64,000 bases of DNA, from the NCBI RefSeq assembly GCF_010131535.1, contig NZ_WUBS01000003.1, positions 186,001 through 250,000 of the forward strand, in the 5' to 3' direction. Source of the DNA: Acerihabitans arboris (lineage in GTDB: Bacteria; Pseudomonadota; Gammaproteobacteria; Enterobacterales; Enterobacteriaceae). A model generated the notes under the pieces. It did not search any database. It was not told the origin of the DNA and saw nothing but the letters and a program-made list of their open reading frames with translations. This document shows positions 26,451 through 36,391 of the stretch, piece by piece. Each line of letters begins with the position of its first letter. Position 1 is the stretch's first letter. A program made the position numbers and the translations under genes.

Positions 26451-27821
26451 ATGACCGGCTTTTTAATAGCAACAATCATTACCGTATTTGCCGCCTGGTT
26501 TATTATAAAGAATTATCAACCGCAGACCGTACTGCTGCTGGCGGGGCTGGCCCTGTTGCTGATCACGGCGTTTTTTTTTCCGGATCGGTCGATATTGTAC
26601 GGACCGGCAAAATCAACCGGCTGGATTGGCTGGGATATTTTCGCTTTTGTCAAAGAGTCGCTGGCAACCCAGGTGGCCGGCATTGGGTTGATTATCATGG
26701 CCGCCGGCGGTTTTGCCGATTATATGGACCATATCAAAGCCTCGAACGCCATGGTCGACGCCTGCATCAAACCCTTGCAGCTGATCAAGGCGCCTTATGT
26801 CATCCTGGCGGTGGGCTACATATTATCGCAATTATTGCACGTCGCCATTTCCAGCGCGGCGGGGCTGGCCATGCTGTTATTGGTGACGTTTTTCCCGGTG
26901 CTGGTGCGTTTGGGCGTCAGCAAGGCGGCGGCGGCGTCGATGATCGGCATGTCGGCCTTTATGGACCTCGGCCCGGCGGTGGGAACGGCCAACCTGGCCG
27001 CCAAGCACGCGGGCATGGAGGCGGCGGTGTATTTTGCCCACTATCAGCTGCCGCTGGCCATGGGCGTCATGGCGACGGTGGCCGTGCTGATATTTTTCAC
27101 CGCGCGCTATTTTGATGCCAAGGACGGGCCGGCGTTCGCCGGCGCAACCCCCCAACCCGCCGGAGAGCCGGAGGTGAGCCGCGCCCCGGCGTTCTATGCC
27201 CTGCTGCCGGTGTTTCCGGTGGTATTGGTGCTGGTTTTCAGCCCGTTATTTATTAGCGCCGTCAAGATTGACGTGGTGACCGCGATGATCATAGGCACGT
27301 TATTGGCGTTTTGCTGCGAGCTGCTGGTAAAGCGCGATTTCAAGACGGCCTGTAAGGGCGTGCAGGCATTTTTCAAAGGCATGGGCACCATGTTTACCAG
27401 TATTGTCTCGCTGCTGGTTTGCGCGGATGTCTTTGCGCAGGGATTGCAGATTATCGGCGCCGTGGATTTTATCATTAATACCGTCCAGACCGCCGGCTTT
27501 GGTTTCGGCATCATGACCCTGGTGATGGCGCTGTTGGTATGCGTCACCGCCGCCCTGACGGGATCCGGCGTGGCCGCGTTTTTCTCGTTTTCAGGATTGG
27601 CGCCCGGGATCGCGGCCAAATTCGGCGCAAGCGCGGTGAGCATGATTTTACCGATGCAGCTGATGGCGGGCATGGGCCGGTCAATATCACCCGTTGCCGG
27701 CGTCATTATTGCCGTCAGCAGGGCGGGCGAGTGCTCGCCGTTTATGATCGTGCGCCGGACGTTTATCCCGGCGCTCGGCGGCATGGCGGCCATGCTGGTG
27801 ATTAATGGCGTCTTTAACTGA
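26451..27821 (+). CDS. DcuC-family anaerobic C4-dicarboxylate-type carrier
   Basis: Inner-membrane protein of 456 residues with about 12-14 hydrophobic segments and no soluble domain. The family motifs ALTGSGVAAFFSFSGL and the GRSISPVAGVIIAVSRAGE stretch near the C-terminus are typical of DcuC. Known members exchange or take up succinate, fumarate and related acids. It follows the hydrolase gene closely, with GGGTGAG before the ATG. Confidence 0.8.
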   Translation: MTGFLIATIITVFAAWFIIKNYQPQTVLLLAGLALLLITAFFFPDRSILYGPAKSTGWIGWDIFAFVKESLATQVAGIGLIIMAAGGFADYMDHIKASNAMVDACIKPLQLIKAPYVILAVGYILSQLLHVAISSAAGLAMLLLVTFFPVLVRLGVSKAAAASMIGMSAFMDLGPAVGTANLAAKHAGMEAAVYFAHYQLPLAMGVMATVAVLIFFTARYFDAKDGPAFAGATPQPAGEPEVSRAPAFYALLPVFPVVLVLVFSPLFISAVKIDVVTAMIIGTLLAFCCELLVKRDFKTACKGVQAFFKGMGTMFTSIVSLLVCADVFAQGLQIIGAVDFIINTVQTAGFGFGIMTLVMALLVCVTAALTGSGVAAFFSFSGLAPGIAAKFGASAVSMILPMQLMAGMGRSISPVAGVIIAVSRAGECSPFMIVRRTFIPALGGMAAMLVINGVFN

Positions 27822-27944
27822 ATGCGTGGCGCGGCTGAATAAGGCAACCCGCAAACGCCGCCGGCATACGCATCGATTGGCCGGCGGCGTGATGCGGCCC
27901 GCGTTGTCCGTGGCGGAGCGGTTTCATCCGGGCGGACAGGTTAT

Positions 27945-28613
27945 TTACCCTATTGCCGCCCGGGCGCTAACGCCCAGCCGCCGCTCCACCGCGTCGGCCA
28001 GTTCTGTCAGGAGCAAGCAGCACGATACCGCGCCCGCATCCAACACCCCGCGCGAGCGTTCGCCCAGACGGCTGGCGCGTCCTATCTTCGCCACCAGTCC
28101 CAGGGTTGAATCGCGGCCCTGCGCGGCCGCCTGCCGCATACTTTCCAGCGCCACGGTAAAATTCTCGCCCTGTTCCACCGCCCGCTCGAAGCGCTCCACC
28201 GCCGGGATCAGCGTGTCCATCAGGCACTTGTCGCCCACGGTGGCGACGCTGATATCCTGCAGCCCGCTCAGTCCGTTGCGCAGCATCGCCTGGAAAACCA
28301 GCTTATCCAGCACCGTCTTATCGCGCACGCTGTCCGCCATGCCGGTAAATAAGCTGCCGTACAGCGGCCCCATCGATCCGCCGATGCCTTCCATCAGCGC
28401 ATCGGACAGCACGTCCAGCGCCTCTGCCAGCGTCAATGCTTTTCCTTTGATCGCCTCCGCGCACAAGGTAAAACCCTTTGCCATATTGATACCGTGGTCA
28501 CCATCGCCGATGGCACCGTCAATCTCGCTGAGATAGTCACGGTTTTTCACAATGACCCGTACCAGCTCCGCTACGATATCGCCGCCGTGCCGCGTTGAAA
28601 TATGCTCTGTCAT
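27945..28613 (-). CDS. dhaL: Dihydroxyacetone kinase-type subunit L (DhaL)
   Basis: Nucleotide-binding subunit of 222 residues. The EIDGAIGDGDHGINMAKG block contains the Asp cluster that holds Mg-ADP/ATP in DhaL. It lies three bases after dhaK in the same operon. No DhaM phosphotransferase gene is seen in the window, so the phosphoryl donor is uncertain: either a DhaM from elsewhere, or ATP directly as in tetrulose kinases with separate K and L domains. Confidence 0.88.
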   Translation of the reverse strand: MTEHISTRHGGDIVAELVRVIVKNRDYLSEIDGAIGDGDHGINMAKGFTLCAEAIKGKALTLAEALDVLSDALMEGIGGSMGPLYGSLFTGMADSVRDKTVLDKLVFQAMLRNGLSGLQDISVATVGDKCLMDTLIPAVERFERAVEQGENFTVALESMRQAAAQGRDSTLGLVAKIGRASRLGERSRGVLDAGAVSCCLLLTELADAVERRLGVSARAAIG

Positions 28614-28616
28614 GGT

Positions 28617-29618
28617 TTACTCCACCTGGGTTAGGCCGAGCGATCGCGCGGGTACATCAACCAGTTTTTTGAGCTCATCGTCCAGTTTCATTATGGTCAG
28701 CGTTACCCCCATCATGTCCAGCGAGGTAAAATAATTGCCGATATAACGGCGATGCGTCACGACGCCTTTAGCACCCAGCCGCTTTTCAATTTCAGCGTAA
28801 TAAATGTATAGCTCCATTACCGGGGTGGCGCCCAGCCCGGAGATCAGCAATACCACTTCCTGTCCTTTATCCAGCGGCATATCGCCCAGCACGTAGCTCA
28901 GCATGGTTTCGGCCATAACGGCGGCGGACTGTACAGGCGATACCTCCACGCCCGGCTCGCCATGGTGTCCAATCCCGATCTCCATCATGCCGTCCGCGAT
29001 ATGGAAGTTTGGTTTGCCGACCGCCGGAATGGTGCAGGAACTCAGGCCGATGCCGATGGAACGGCAATTGTCGATCGCTTTTTGCGCCGCGCCGATCACG
29101 CCATCCAGATCGTAGCCTAGCGCCGCGGCGGCGGCGCCGATTTTCCACATCAGGATTTCCCCGGCCACGCCACGCCTTTTTTCAATTTCCCCGGCGGGAG
29201 CGGAAGCCACATCATCGTTGGCCACCACGGTCTTTACCGCGATACCGGCGCTCCCGGCCTTTTTCATCGCCATTTTAACGTTCATGTTGTCGCCGGCGTA
29301 ATTGCCGTACAAACAGGCGACGCCCGCCCCGCTATCCGCGGCTTTAAAGGCGGCCAAAAATGCACCGGCGGTCGGGGATGAGAAAATCTCGCCAATCGCG
29401 ACGGCATCCAACATGTTTTTGCCCACATACCCCAGGAACGCCGGTTCATGACCGGAACCGCCGCCGCTCACGATGCCGACTTTGCCCTTCAGCGGCGCCG
29501 GCGGGTATTTAACCACCCGTGCGTTATCGGTGGCGGTATAAAATTCCGGGTGGGCCGCGACATACCCCAAAATAGCGTCTTCCACCACATGGTCCGGATC
29601 GTTGATAATTCTGTTCAT
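28617..29618 (-). CDS. dhaK: Dihydroxyacetone/tetrulose kinase-type subunit K (DhaK)
   Basis: Protein of 333 residues. It has GGGSGHEPAFLGYVGKNMLDA, the substrate site, and the His that binds the ketose as a hemiaminal in the GHHGEPGVE motif. ATG at 29618 has AAGAGG upstream; an upstream in-frame ATG at 29651 lies inside the SDR gene. Context (an SDR, RpiB, SorC regulator and sugar importer sharing an operator) suggests phosphorylation of a tetrulose such as erythrulose rather than dihydroxyacetone; this is inference. Confidence 0.87.
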   Translation of the reverse strand: MNRIINDPDHVVEDAILGYVAAHPEFYTATDNARVVKYPPAPLKGKVGIVSGGGSGHEPAFLGYVGKNMLDAVAIGEIFSSPTAGAFLAAFKAADSGAGVACLYGNYAGDNMNVKMAMKKAGSAGIAVKTVVANDDVASAPAGEIEKRRGVAGEILMWKIGAAAAALGYDLDGVIGAAQKAIDNCRSIGIGLSSCTIPAVGKPNFHIADGMMEIGIGHHGEPGVEVSPVQSAAVMAETMLSYVLGDMPLDKGQEVVLLISGLGATPVMELYIYYAEIEKRLGAKGVVTHRRYIGNYFTSLDMMGVTLTIMKLDDELKKLVDVPARSLGLTQVE

Positions 29619-29647
29619 CGTTGCCTCTTCTTCACCAGGATATGAAA

Positions 29648-30409
29648 TCATTGGATGGTATAACCACCGTCAATCACCAGATTGGCGCCGGTTATCATGT
29701 CCGCCGCGTCGCTGGCGAGGAACAGCGCGCACGCGGCGATTTCCGGCGGGTAGGCGAAACGACGCGCCGGAATCTTCATCTTCATTTCCTCGGCCACCGC
29801 GCCCGACCAGGCTTTTTTGCCCAATTCCGTCAGCACCACCGTCGGTGAAATCGCGTTAACCTGAATACCGCGGGGACTCCACTCCAGCGCCAGGACCTTG
29901 GTCATGCCGATCACCGCGGCTTTGCTCGCGCAGTAAGCCACGTGGTTCGGTAGGGCGACGACGCCGGCCTGGGAGGCGAGGTTGATGATCTTGCCCTGCC
30001 CGCGCACCAGCATGTAACCCCCGGCGCTTTGGCTTACCAGGAAAACGCCTTTCAGGTTGACCGCCATGGTGTTGTCCCAATCCTGCTCGCTGAGCTCTTC
30101 CGCCGCGTCCAGCGCGACAATGCCGGCACTGTTTACCACGATGTCCACCTGGCCGAAGCGCTCGACCGCCCGGGAGACGGCTTTTTCCACCGAGGCTTTA
30201 TCCGTAACGTCACACACCAGCCCCAGGCTGTCCTTCATTCCCGCGGCGATATCGCGGACGTTATCCGTTCTGTCAAGCAGGGCGATGGATGCGCCTTTCT
30301 TCAAAAACAGTTCCGCGATGGCTAACCCGATGCCGGCCGCGGCGCCGGTTACGATGGCTACTTTGCCCGTAAGGGAGAAATCGGTATCAAATCCGGCATA
30401 GTCTTTCAT
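29648..30409 (-). CDS. SDR polyol dehydrogenase (tetritol/pentitol type)
   Basis: Protein of 253 residues, classical SDR. TGAAAGIG is the cofactor site near residue 21, NSAG follows, and the catalytic Ser and Tyr-X3-Lys are in the ASQAGVV and YCASK segments. It ends with VIDGGY. It is the first gene of an SDR-dhaK-dhaL operon, so it should make the ketose the kinase uses, for example by oxidising a polyol to erythrulose (inference). The promoter region has paired ATGAACA repeats also found before the RbsABC-type operon. Confidence 0.82.
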   Translation of the reverse strand: MKDYAGFDTDFSLTGKVAIVTGAAAGIGLAIAELFLKKGASIALLDRTDNVRDIAAGMKDSLGLVCDVTDKASVEKAVSRAVERFGQVDIVVNSAGIVALDAAEELSEQDWDNTMAVNLKGVFLVSQSAGGYMLVRGQGKIINLASQAGVVALPNHVAYCASKAAVIGMTKVLALEWSPRGIQVNAISPTVVLTELGKKAWSGAVAEEMKMKIPARRFAYPPEIAACALFLASDAADMITGANLVIDGGYTIQ

Positions 30410-30569
30410 CTTTTTTATATCTCCTTACCTTTGATTTTTCGCGCCAAAGCACCCTGATTCGTCATCGTTAACCGACGGATGGCGGTGGACCGCCTTTTGT
30501 TCCCCGACCGGCAACGGTGGGTACGGCCCCGTTGGCTGGCGGTGTTTTACCGTACACCAGCCTCATCAC

Positions 30570-30598
30570 ATGAACAAAAACAAAACAAATGAACACTA
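30570..30598. promoter_or_regulatory. Paired ATGAACA direct repeats, SDR-dhaKL promoter region
   Basis: ATGAACA occurs at 30570-30576 and 30589-30595, 19 bases apart. The second copy lies in the 16-base word AAACAAATGAACACTA (30583-30598), which is repeated exactly at 40074-40089 with the same 19-base pairing. Probable binding site of the SorC-family regulator at 35229. Confidence 0.75.
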
Positions 30599-30792
30599 AA
30601 TCCAAAGGGAAAAACTGTCCACGGCGATGCATAAATTTCGCTACACGCCTCAAAGTTTTTCTTTTAAACGCCGATAAATCGCGATCCACGGCTCATAATG
30701 GCCATTTATTGTCCAAGACATCTCGCATCAGGTTAAATAATATGTGTACCATAAGATCATTATATGAGCATGTGAACATGAAAGAAAAAGAT

Positions 30793-31223
30793 ATGGCATT
30801 ATCGATTGCTATCGGCGGTGACAATGCCGCGATGGGGCGCAAGCTGCTATCGAGCGATTTCCCCAAGGACAAAGGTGTAGCCCTGGTCGACTACAACAAT
30901 TCGCCGGGAAGCGGCTATCCGGACATCGCGTTCCAGGTGGCCCGGGCAATTAAGGAAAATAAACATCAGCGCGGCACCGGCATCGGCATGAGCACCGTGG
31001 CGAATAAAGTGCCGGGCATTCGCGCCGCGCAGTGTTACGACATTTATTCCGCGCAGCGGGCGCGCAAATCATTACGCTCGGCGCGCGGGTGACCGGCCCG
31101 GAACTGGCAAAAGCCGTCATCGACGCCTGGCTGGCATCGGAATTTGAAGGCAAAGGTTCAGCGCCCAAGGTGGAGAAAATCGGCTATTACGAACGCATTG
31201 CCGGCCGGCGCCGAAACCCGTGA
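30793..31223 (+). pseudogene. Decayed rpiB (LacA/RpiB-family isomerase)
   Basis: Reads as a second copy of the intact gene at 40284 but is broken twice. An in-frame loss of 15 bases near 30974 removes the residues GILIC, including the catalytic Cys, leaving HQRGTGIGM. A deletion of about 16 bases near 31067 then shifts the frame after RARK; the remainder (IITLGARVTGPELAK) continues in another frame. Divergent from the SDR-dhaKL operon, in the same arrangement as intact rpiB is to the RbsABC-type operon. Confidence 0.85.
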
Positions 31224-31956
31224 ATCGAGGCCCCTGGTTGCCGAAGCGCTGGACTACGCCCGCCAGCAGCGCGGCGGCAAAGCAACCCGGCTAATTAACG
31301 CCGGAGACAAGCTGGTGGTAAACATTGCCTGGAAATCCTGAAAATCGTGCCCGGGCGCATCTCCACCGAAGTCGACGCCCGTCTGTCATTCGACCGCGGC
31401 ATGTGTGTCGCCAAGGCTCGCAAGCTGGTTGGCCTGTATCAAAAACACGGCGTCGATAAATCCCGCATCCTGATCAAGCTGGCGTCAACCTGGGAAGGGA
31501 TCAGGGCCGCGGAAATCCTGGAAAAAAATGGCATCAACACCAACCTGACGCTACTGTTTTCCTTCGCCCAGGCGCGCGCGTGCGCCGAAGCGGGCGTGTT
31601 CCTGATTTCATCCTTCGTCGGCCGTATCTATGACTGGCATCAGGCCAGGCAGCCCAAGGCCGGCTATGACCCCGAGCAGGATCCGGGGGTAAAATCGGTA
31701 CGCGCTATCTATGAATACTACAAACAGCACCGCTACAAGACCGTGATCATGGGAGCCAGCTCCGCCGCGTAGAACAGGTCCTGGCGCCGGCCGGCTGCGA
31801 TCGGCTGACCATTGCGCCGAACCTGCAGGAAGGACTCAGGCAAAGCGAGCAGAGGTTCGAACGTAAACTGGTTCCCCTGGCCGAAGCGGTCCTTTCGCCT
31901 TCGCCGCTAACCGAGGCCGAGTTCCGCTGGCTGCATAATGAGGACGCCATAATCCG
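31210..31956 (+). pseudogene. Decayed transaldolase (talA-like)
   Basis: Three frame segments together match TalA. The first (about 31210-31335) reads SRPLVAEALDYARQQRGG to KLVVNIA; a one-base loss there shifts into the segment [20 protein letters not shown] to VIMGAS (31335-31760); a second one-base loss shifts into EQVLAPAGCDRLTIAPNLQE and ends near EAEFRWLHNEDAI. The Schiff-base Lys in RILIKLAST survives, but the N-terminal 40 residues or so (with the catalytic Asp) and the C-terminal end are gone. Fits the neighbouring phosphosugar pathway. Confidence 0.85.
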
Positions 31957-32025
31957 GCCCTCCGGGCACCGCCATGGACATGGCGGACATTGCCGCAGTC
32001 CCGTGGCGCGCGGCCTGCCCCCTGT

Positions 32026-32961
32026 TCAGCCGGAAGCCGGCGTGGCCCAGGGCGGTCGCGGCTGGAAAGCCGCGACAAGAAAGTCGATCATCACGCGGAT
32101 TTTGGCCGGGAAGGCATAGCGGGTGGCATAGACCAGATGTATGCCGCCAAGGCCCGCCGTCTCCGTGTCCAACGCGACGGCCTCAAGATCGCCACGGGCC
32201 AGCGCATCGGCGACGATAAATTCCGGCTCGTAGATAACGCCGAGCCCGGCGGTCGCCGCCGCCAGCAGCGCGTCGCCATTATTGGCCCGCAGGGTGCCTG
32301 TTATCGCTATTTTTTTTTCCCGTTTACTCCCGAATACCCATGCATCGGCCTGGGCAATATTTGAAATCATCGAACCCAGGCAGTTATGGCCGGACAAATC
32401 CGTTATCCTCACCGGCCGTCCATATCGCCGCCAGTAAGCGGGCGACGCGCAGACCACCATGGAACAATCGGTCAGCCTGCGGGACACCAAACGACTGTCT
32501 TTAAGCGCACCGACCCGGATGGTTAAATCCCAGCCTTCGTCAATCAGATCCACGACGCGATCGTTTAAGCCCAATTCCACCGTAACGCCCGGGTGCCGCA
32601 GTGAAAATGCCGGTATCAACGGCGCGATATACCGGGCGCCGAATGACAACGGGGCATTGAGGCGGAGCATGCCGCCGGCCTCGATGCGCTGCGAGGCCAG
32701 CATATTTTCAACCTCTTCCAGTTCGGGCAACAGCCGATTGAGCGCCTGGAGATATTGCTGCCCCGCTTCCGTCAGGCTTAGCCTGCGCGTGCTGCGCTGG
32801 AACAATCTTACCCCCAGGCGCCCTTCCAGCGCGTCGAGATGTTTTGTCGCCATACCCGGCGATAACCCGAGCAGACGCGCCGCGCCGGAAATACTGCCCA
32901 TCCGCGCGGCGCGTGAAAACACCTGCATACCGGTAATACGATCAAGCATTTTATTTCTCAC
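32026..32961 (-). CDS. LysR-family transcriptional regulator
   Basis: Protein of 311 residues (or 308 from the Met at 32952). The winged helix (FSRAARMGSISGAARLLGLS) sits at the N-terminus and is followed by a periplasmic-binding-like effector domain (GMLRLNAPLSFGARYIAPL), as in the CrgA/DsdC-like subgroup with the LVSRRL segment. Divergent from a quinone oxidoreductase gene; LysR proteins of this group commonly control such a neighbour. Confidence 0.87.
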   Translation of the reverse strand: MRNKMLDRITGMQVFSRAARMGSISGAARLLGLSPGMATKHLDALEGRLGVRLFQRSTRRLSLTEAGQQYLQALNRLLPELEEVENMLASQRIEAGGMLRLNAPLSFGARYIAPLIPAFSLRHPGVTVELGLNDRVVDLIDEGWDLTIRVGALKDSRLVSRRLTDCSMVVCASPAYWRRYGRPVRITDLSGHNCLGSMISNIAQADAWVFGSKREKKIAITGTLRANNGDALLAAATAGLGVIYEPEFIVADALARGDLEAVALDTETAGLGGIHLVYATRYAFPAKIRVMIDFLVAAFQPRPPWATPASG

Positions 32962-33158
32962 TGTGGGTAAGAACTGAATTTACTAAACGGCAGATTATCA
33001 TCTCGGCAGGGAAAATATAGTCTCTAACCCCAGCCATGGGTTATTCCACGCGCATTTACCGGCAACGGGTCAAACCCCGCCGGGAGAGCGTGCCTGCGGC
33101 GTCCTGGCGACCCTAGCTACCGGGGCTTAATGTAATGACGAATCCATCGGGAGAAAAT

Positions 33159-34085
33159 ATGAAAGCTTTACGTGTCGGCGACTATGTGTCGCTTAACAGC
33201 GCATCGGTCGAGAATATCGAACGCCATGTACCGGGACCGGATGAAGTGTTGGTCCGCATCAGCGCGGCGAGCGTTAATCCGCTTGATCTCAAGCTGCTCT
33301 CAGGCCGGATGTCCACTATTTTTCCCTTGTCTTTTCCCTATATCCCCGGCACCGATCTGGCCGGGACCGTAGAAGCGGTCGGGGCGCTGGTGCAGCACCT
33401 CATACCCGGCGACAGGGTATTCGGCCGCCTGGACCCGCGCAAAGGAGGCGCATTTGCCGAATACGCCCTGCTCCCGGCGCACGATTTAAGCTTAACGCCC
33501 ACAGGCGTCGACGCCGCGATGGCCGCGTGTCTGCCCACCGCGGCGGGAACGGCCTGGCTGGCGCTGTTCGATATCGGCCGCATCCGGGCCGGACAAAAGG
33601 TTTTGATTCATGCCGCCGGCGGGGGCGTGGGAACATTTGCCGTACAACTGGCCAAACGGGCCGGCGCCTGTGTTATCGCCACCGCCTCGGCGGACAATCA
33701 CGGCTTGCTCAGGCGCCTGGGCGCGGATGAGGTGATTGACTACCGGCAGGATGATTTTACCCGGCTGGTCGCCGATGTTGATATGGTGCTCGATCCCGTT
33801 GGCGGGGAAACGCAGCGGCGGTCATGGAGCGTGCTCCGCGCCGGCGGTATCCTGGTGTCGCTTATCGACCGGACGCTGGGGGCAACTAAGGGCGACATCC
33901 GCAGCGCCTTCGCGCCGTTGTCCCATAATGCGGCGACGCTGCTTAACCTGGCGTTGCTGCTAGCGGACGGGAAATTACAGGCGGTGATAGATACCGTCTA
34001 CCCGCTCGACCAGGCACGGCAAGCGCTGGAACACGTTGCCGGCGGACATGCGCATGGAAAAGTGCTGGTTGGCATGACGAAATAG
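33159..34085 (+). CDS. Zinc-independent MDR oxidoreductase (quinone oxidoreductase/enoyl reductase-like)
   Basis: Protein of 308 residues of the medium-chain reductase family without zinc ligands. NPLDLK, PYIPGTDLAGTV and the NADP site HAAGGGVGTFAVQLAKRAG are the usual markers. ATG at 33159 follows GGGAGAAAAT; the longer frame from 33135 is less likely. Probably reduces quinones or alpha,beta-unsaturated carbonyls with NADPH. Likely regulated by the divergent LysR protein. Confidence 0.83.
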   Translation: MKALRVGDYVSLNSASVENIERHVPGPDEVLVRISAASVNPLDLKLLSGRMSTIFPLSFPYIPGTDLAGTVEAVGALVQHLIPGDRVFGRLDPRKGGAFAEYALLPAHDLSLTPTGVDAAMAACLPTAAGTAWLALFDIGRIRAGQKVLIHAAGGGVGTFAVQLAKRAGACVIATASADNHGLLRRLGADEVIDYRQDDFTRLVADVDMVLDPVGGETQRRSWSVLRAGGILVSLIDRTLGATKGDIRSAFAPLSHNAATLLNLALLLADGKLQAVIDTVYPLDQARQALEHVAGGHAHGKVLVGMTK

Positions 34086-34199
34086 CCCCTTGACGGCGTC
34101 GGTTATTCAACGCGCGCCGTCGTCCAGGGATGCTGTTATCACGCTGCCGCGGCGGACAATTCCCGTCCCCGCCCATTAAGCCGGGGCCGGATAACTGCG

Positions 34200-35117
34200 C
34201 TAGGCCGGCACGATGGCCGGGACCTGGAAAAAGAGGGGGATGTCGGCCTCGTGATTAAAGGTGACGTATTCCCACGCCCGTTGATCCGCCAATACCGCCC
34301 GCAGCAGTTTATTATTCAGGGCATGGCCTGATTTAAACGCCGTAAACGCACCGATAATATTATGCCCGCACATAAACAAATCGCCGATCGCATCCAGCGT
34401 TTTGTGCCGGACAAACTCATCCGCAAAGCGTAATCCGTCCTTATTCAACACGCGGTAATCGTCCATCACTATCGCGTTGTCCAGACTGCCGCCTAAGCTC
34501 AGTCCATGCTCTCGCAAATATTCGATATCACGTAAAAAACCGAACGTGCGCGCGCGGCTGATATCGCGCACAAAGGCGTCCGTCGAAAAGTCCAGCCGGT
34601 AGCGCTGCGAACCGGCGGCAATCACCGGATGATCGAAATCAATGGTAAAATCCAGGCTGAAGCCGCTGAATGGCGACAGTTCGGCCCATTTATCATCTTC
34701 CTCTACGCGGACGCTATCTTTCAGCCGCAGGAATTTTTTCGCGCCGTCCTGTTCTTCAATGCCCGCATCGAGCAGCAGATAAACAAACGGACTCGCGCTA
34801 CCGTCCATGATGGGGATCTCCGCCGCATCCACCTCGACGATAATATTATCAATGCCCAGCCCCGACAGCGCGGCGTTCAGGTGTTCAACCGTGGCGACCC
34901 GAATCCCCCGGGCATTGATAAGGTTAGTGGAAAGCACGGTGTTATATACCGAGCCGGCATCGGCCAAAAGATCAACCGGCGGATCCAGATCGGCGCGCCG
35001 ATAGATAATGCCGGCGTCAACCGGCGCCGGACATAGCGTCATGGTGACTTTGTTGCCCGAATGCAAACCGACTCCCGTGGCCTGGACCCTGCGTTTTACC
35101 GTTTTTTGTTTGATCAT
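34200..35117 (-). CDS. lpxC: UDP-3-O-acyl-N-acetylglucosamine deacetylase paralogue (LpxC)
   Basis: Protein of 305 residues, colinear with E. coli LpxC. Glu78 and His79 (TVEHLNA) fall at the E. coli numbers, the HKTLD motif supplies the other zinc ligands and His in KSGHALNN is the acid. It should catalyse the committed step of lipid A synthesis. Usual lpxC sits at the end of the cell-division cluster; here it lies among sugar-catabolic genes behind a SorC regulator, so it is probably a second copy. Residue 63, Cys in E. coli, is Ser. Start chosen as the second of two tandem ATGs, giving MIKQK. Confidence 0.9.
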   Translation of the reverse strand: MIKQKTVKRRVQATGVGLHSGNKVTMTLCPAPVDAGIIYRRADLDPPVDLLADAGSVYNTVLSTNLINARGIRVATVEHLNAALSGLGIDNIIVEVDAAEIPIMDGSASPFVYLLLDAGIEEQDGAKKFLRLKDSVRVEEDDKWAELSPFSGFSLDFTIDFDHPVIAAGSQRYRLDFSTDAFVRDISRARTFGFLRDIEYLREHGLSLGGSLDNAIVMDDYRVLNKDGLRFADEFVRHKTLDAIGDLFMCGHNIIGAFTAFKSGHALNNKLLRAVLADQRAWEYVTFNHEADIPLFFQVPAIVPA

Positions 35118-35228
35118 CATTATTCCTGTCATGCCGCCCGGGGGATGCCTAACCGGCGATGGCGGGCAGCGTGATAAGGCAGGAACACCGGCTGTTCTTT
35201 AACATCCCCGTTTAGCCCGCGGCCGGCG

Positions 35229-36191
35229 CTATTGCGACAAATTAAGCAGAGTACGGATATTGAGCGCGCTGGTGGCAATGATATCAATCGCCCCGGTGCG
35301 CAGGGCGCCCAGGATGGCCAATGATTTATTATTTTCCGACGCAATGGCGATGACACAGGGAATTTTACGCAGTTCATCAATACTCAGCCCGATAACCCGA
35401 TCGCTCATCACGGTATCCACATGCTGCCCCTGGGTATTGAAGAAATCGTAACCGGCTATATCGCCAATCACACCCTGGTTAAGGCTGGCGTCGATAATTT
35501 CATGCCGGGTGAACCAGCCCAGCTGCACCATATAGCTGTCCTCGTTCATATCTCCGATGCCCACCAGCGCCACGTCCGCCTTGCGCGCGCGATCCAGGGT
35601 TTCCTTAATGGTTCCGTTCTGCATAAACGCTTCCTTCAGCGCGCGATTTTCGACGTACGCCGGGGCATAAAGCGTTTCGCTGCTGCCGCCGAATTTCCTG
35701 GCGATCCGGCGACAGACATGATCGGCGTTTATCGCGTCGCCGGGGCGATGGGTACCACCGATGCCGCTGATAAATTTACAGTTTTTTTCCGGCACGCTGC
35801 CGATATGATCGGCGACCGCCGCCACGTTGCGCCCCTGCCCAACCGTTACCACCATGCCGTCTTTCAGGGACGTCGCCAGATAGTTGGACACCAGCGCGGC
35901 GACCTGGCGCCGCTGTTCTTCCGCATCTTTATAATCGAGCGCAATCAACGCGCGGCTGATGGGAAAACGCTCCATCATCTGCTGTTCCAGATGGGTGCTG
36001 AACACCGGATGGTAGCGCACGGTAATCTCGACGATCCCCTCTTCCTTCGCGCGTTTGAGCAAGCGTCCGACTTTGATGCGTGAAACACCGAACTTTTTGG
36101 CTATTTCTTCCTGCGTAATCTCATCTTGGTAATAGGCAACAGCAATTTCAGTCAGTAGTTCGATATCCTGGGACATTATTTGTTTTTCCAT
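35229..36191 (-). CDS. SorC-family sugar-responsive transcriptional regulator
   Basis: Protein of 320 residues. The N-terminal HTH has YYQDEITQEEIAKKFGVSRI and KVGRLLKRAKEEGIV; the rest is a SorC sugar-phosphate domain (VTVGQGRNVAAVADHI, KFISGIGGT). The erythritol repressor EryD belongs to this family, which fits the tetrulose-pathway reading. It follows the SBP gene after about 200 bases on the same strand. Probable ligand of the ATGAACA repeats at 30570 and 40061. Confidence 0.87.
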   Translation of the reverse strand: MEKQIMSQDIELLTEIAVAYYQDEITQEEIAKKFGVSRIKVGRLLKRAKEEGIVEITVRYHPVFSTHLEQQMMERFPISRALIALDYKDAEEQRRQVAALVSNYLATSLKDGMVVTVGQGRNVAAVADHIGSVPEKNCKFISGIGGTHRPGDAINADHVCRRIARKFGGSSETLYAPAYVENRALKEAFMQNGTIKETLDRARKADVALVGIGDMNEDSYMVQLGWFTRHEIIDASLNQGVIGDIAGYDFFNTQGQHVDTVMSDRVIGLSIDELRKIPCVIAIASENNKSLAILGALRTGAIDIIATSALNIRTLLNLSQ

Positions 36192-36391
36192 CCGATATAG
36201 GTTTCCCTACCGCGAGTTAGCTGTTTTTTTTGCTCCTTCCCTGGCAGGAGGAGAAAGGAAGGTCCCGACATCCTGATACGGTTGACCCGTTGAGGCGGTA
36301 TTAATCGTTTTGGTATTATAGCCGATATGTGTTCCATAGCGTTATCCCCCCTCGCCCGGGTTTGCTCAAACCGCGGCAAAAACCCGTTCGA

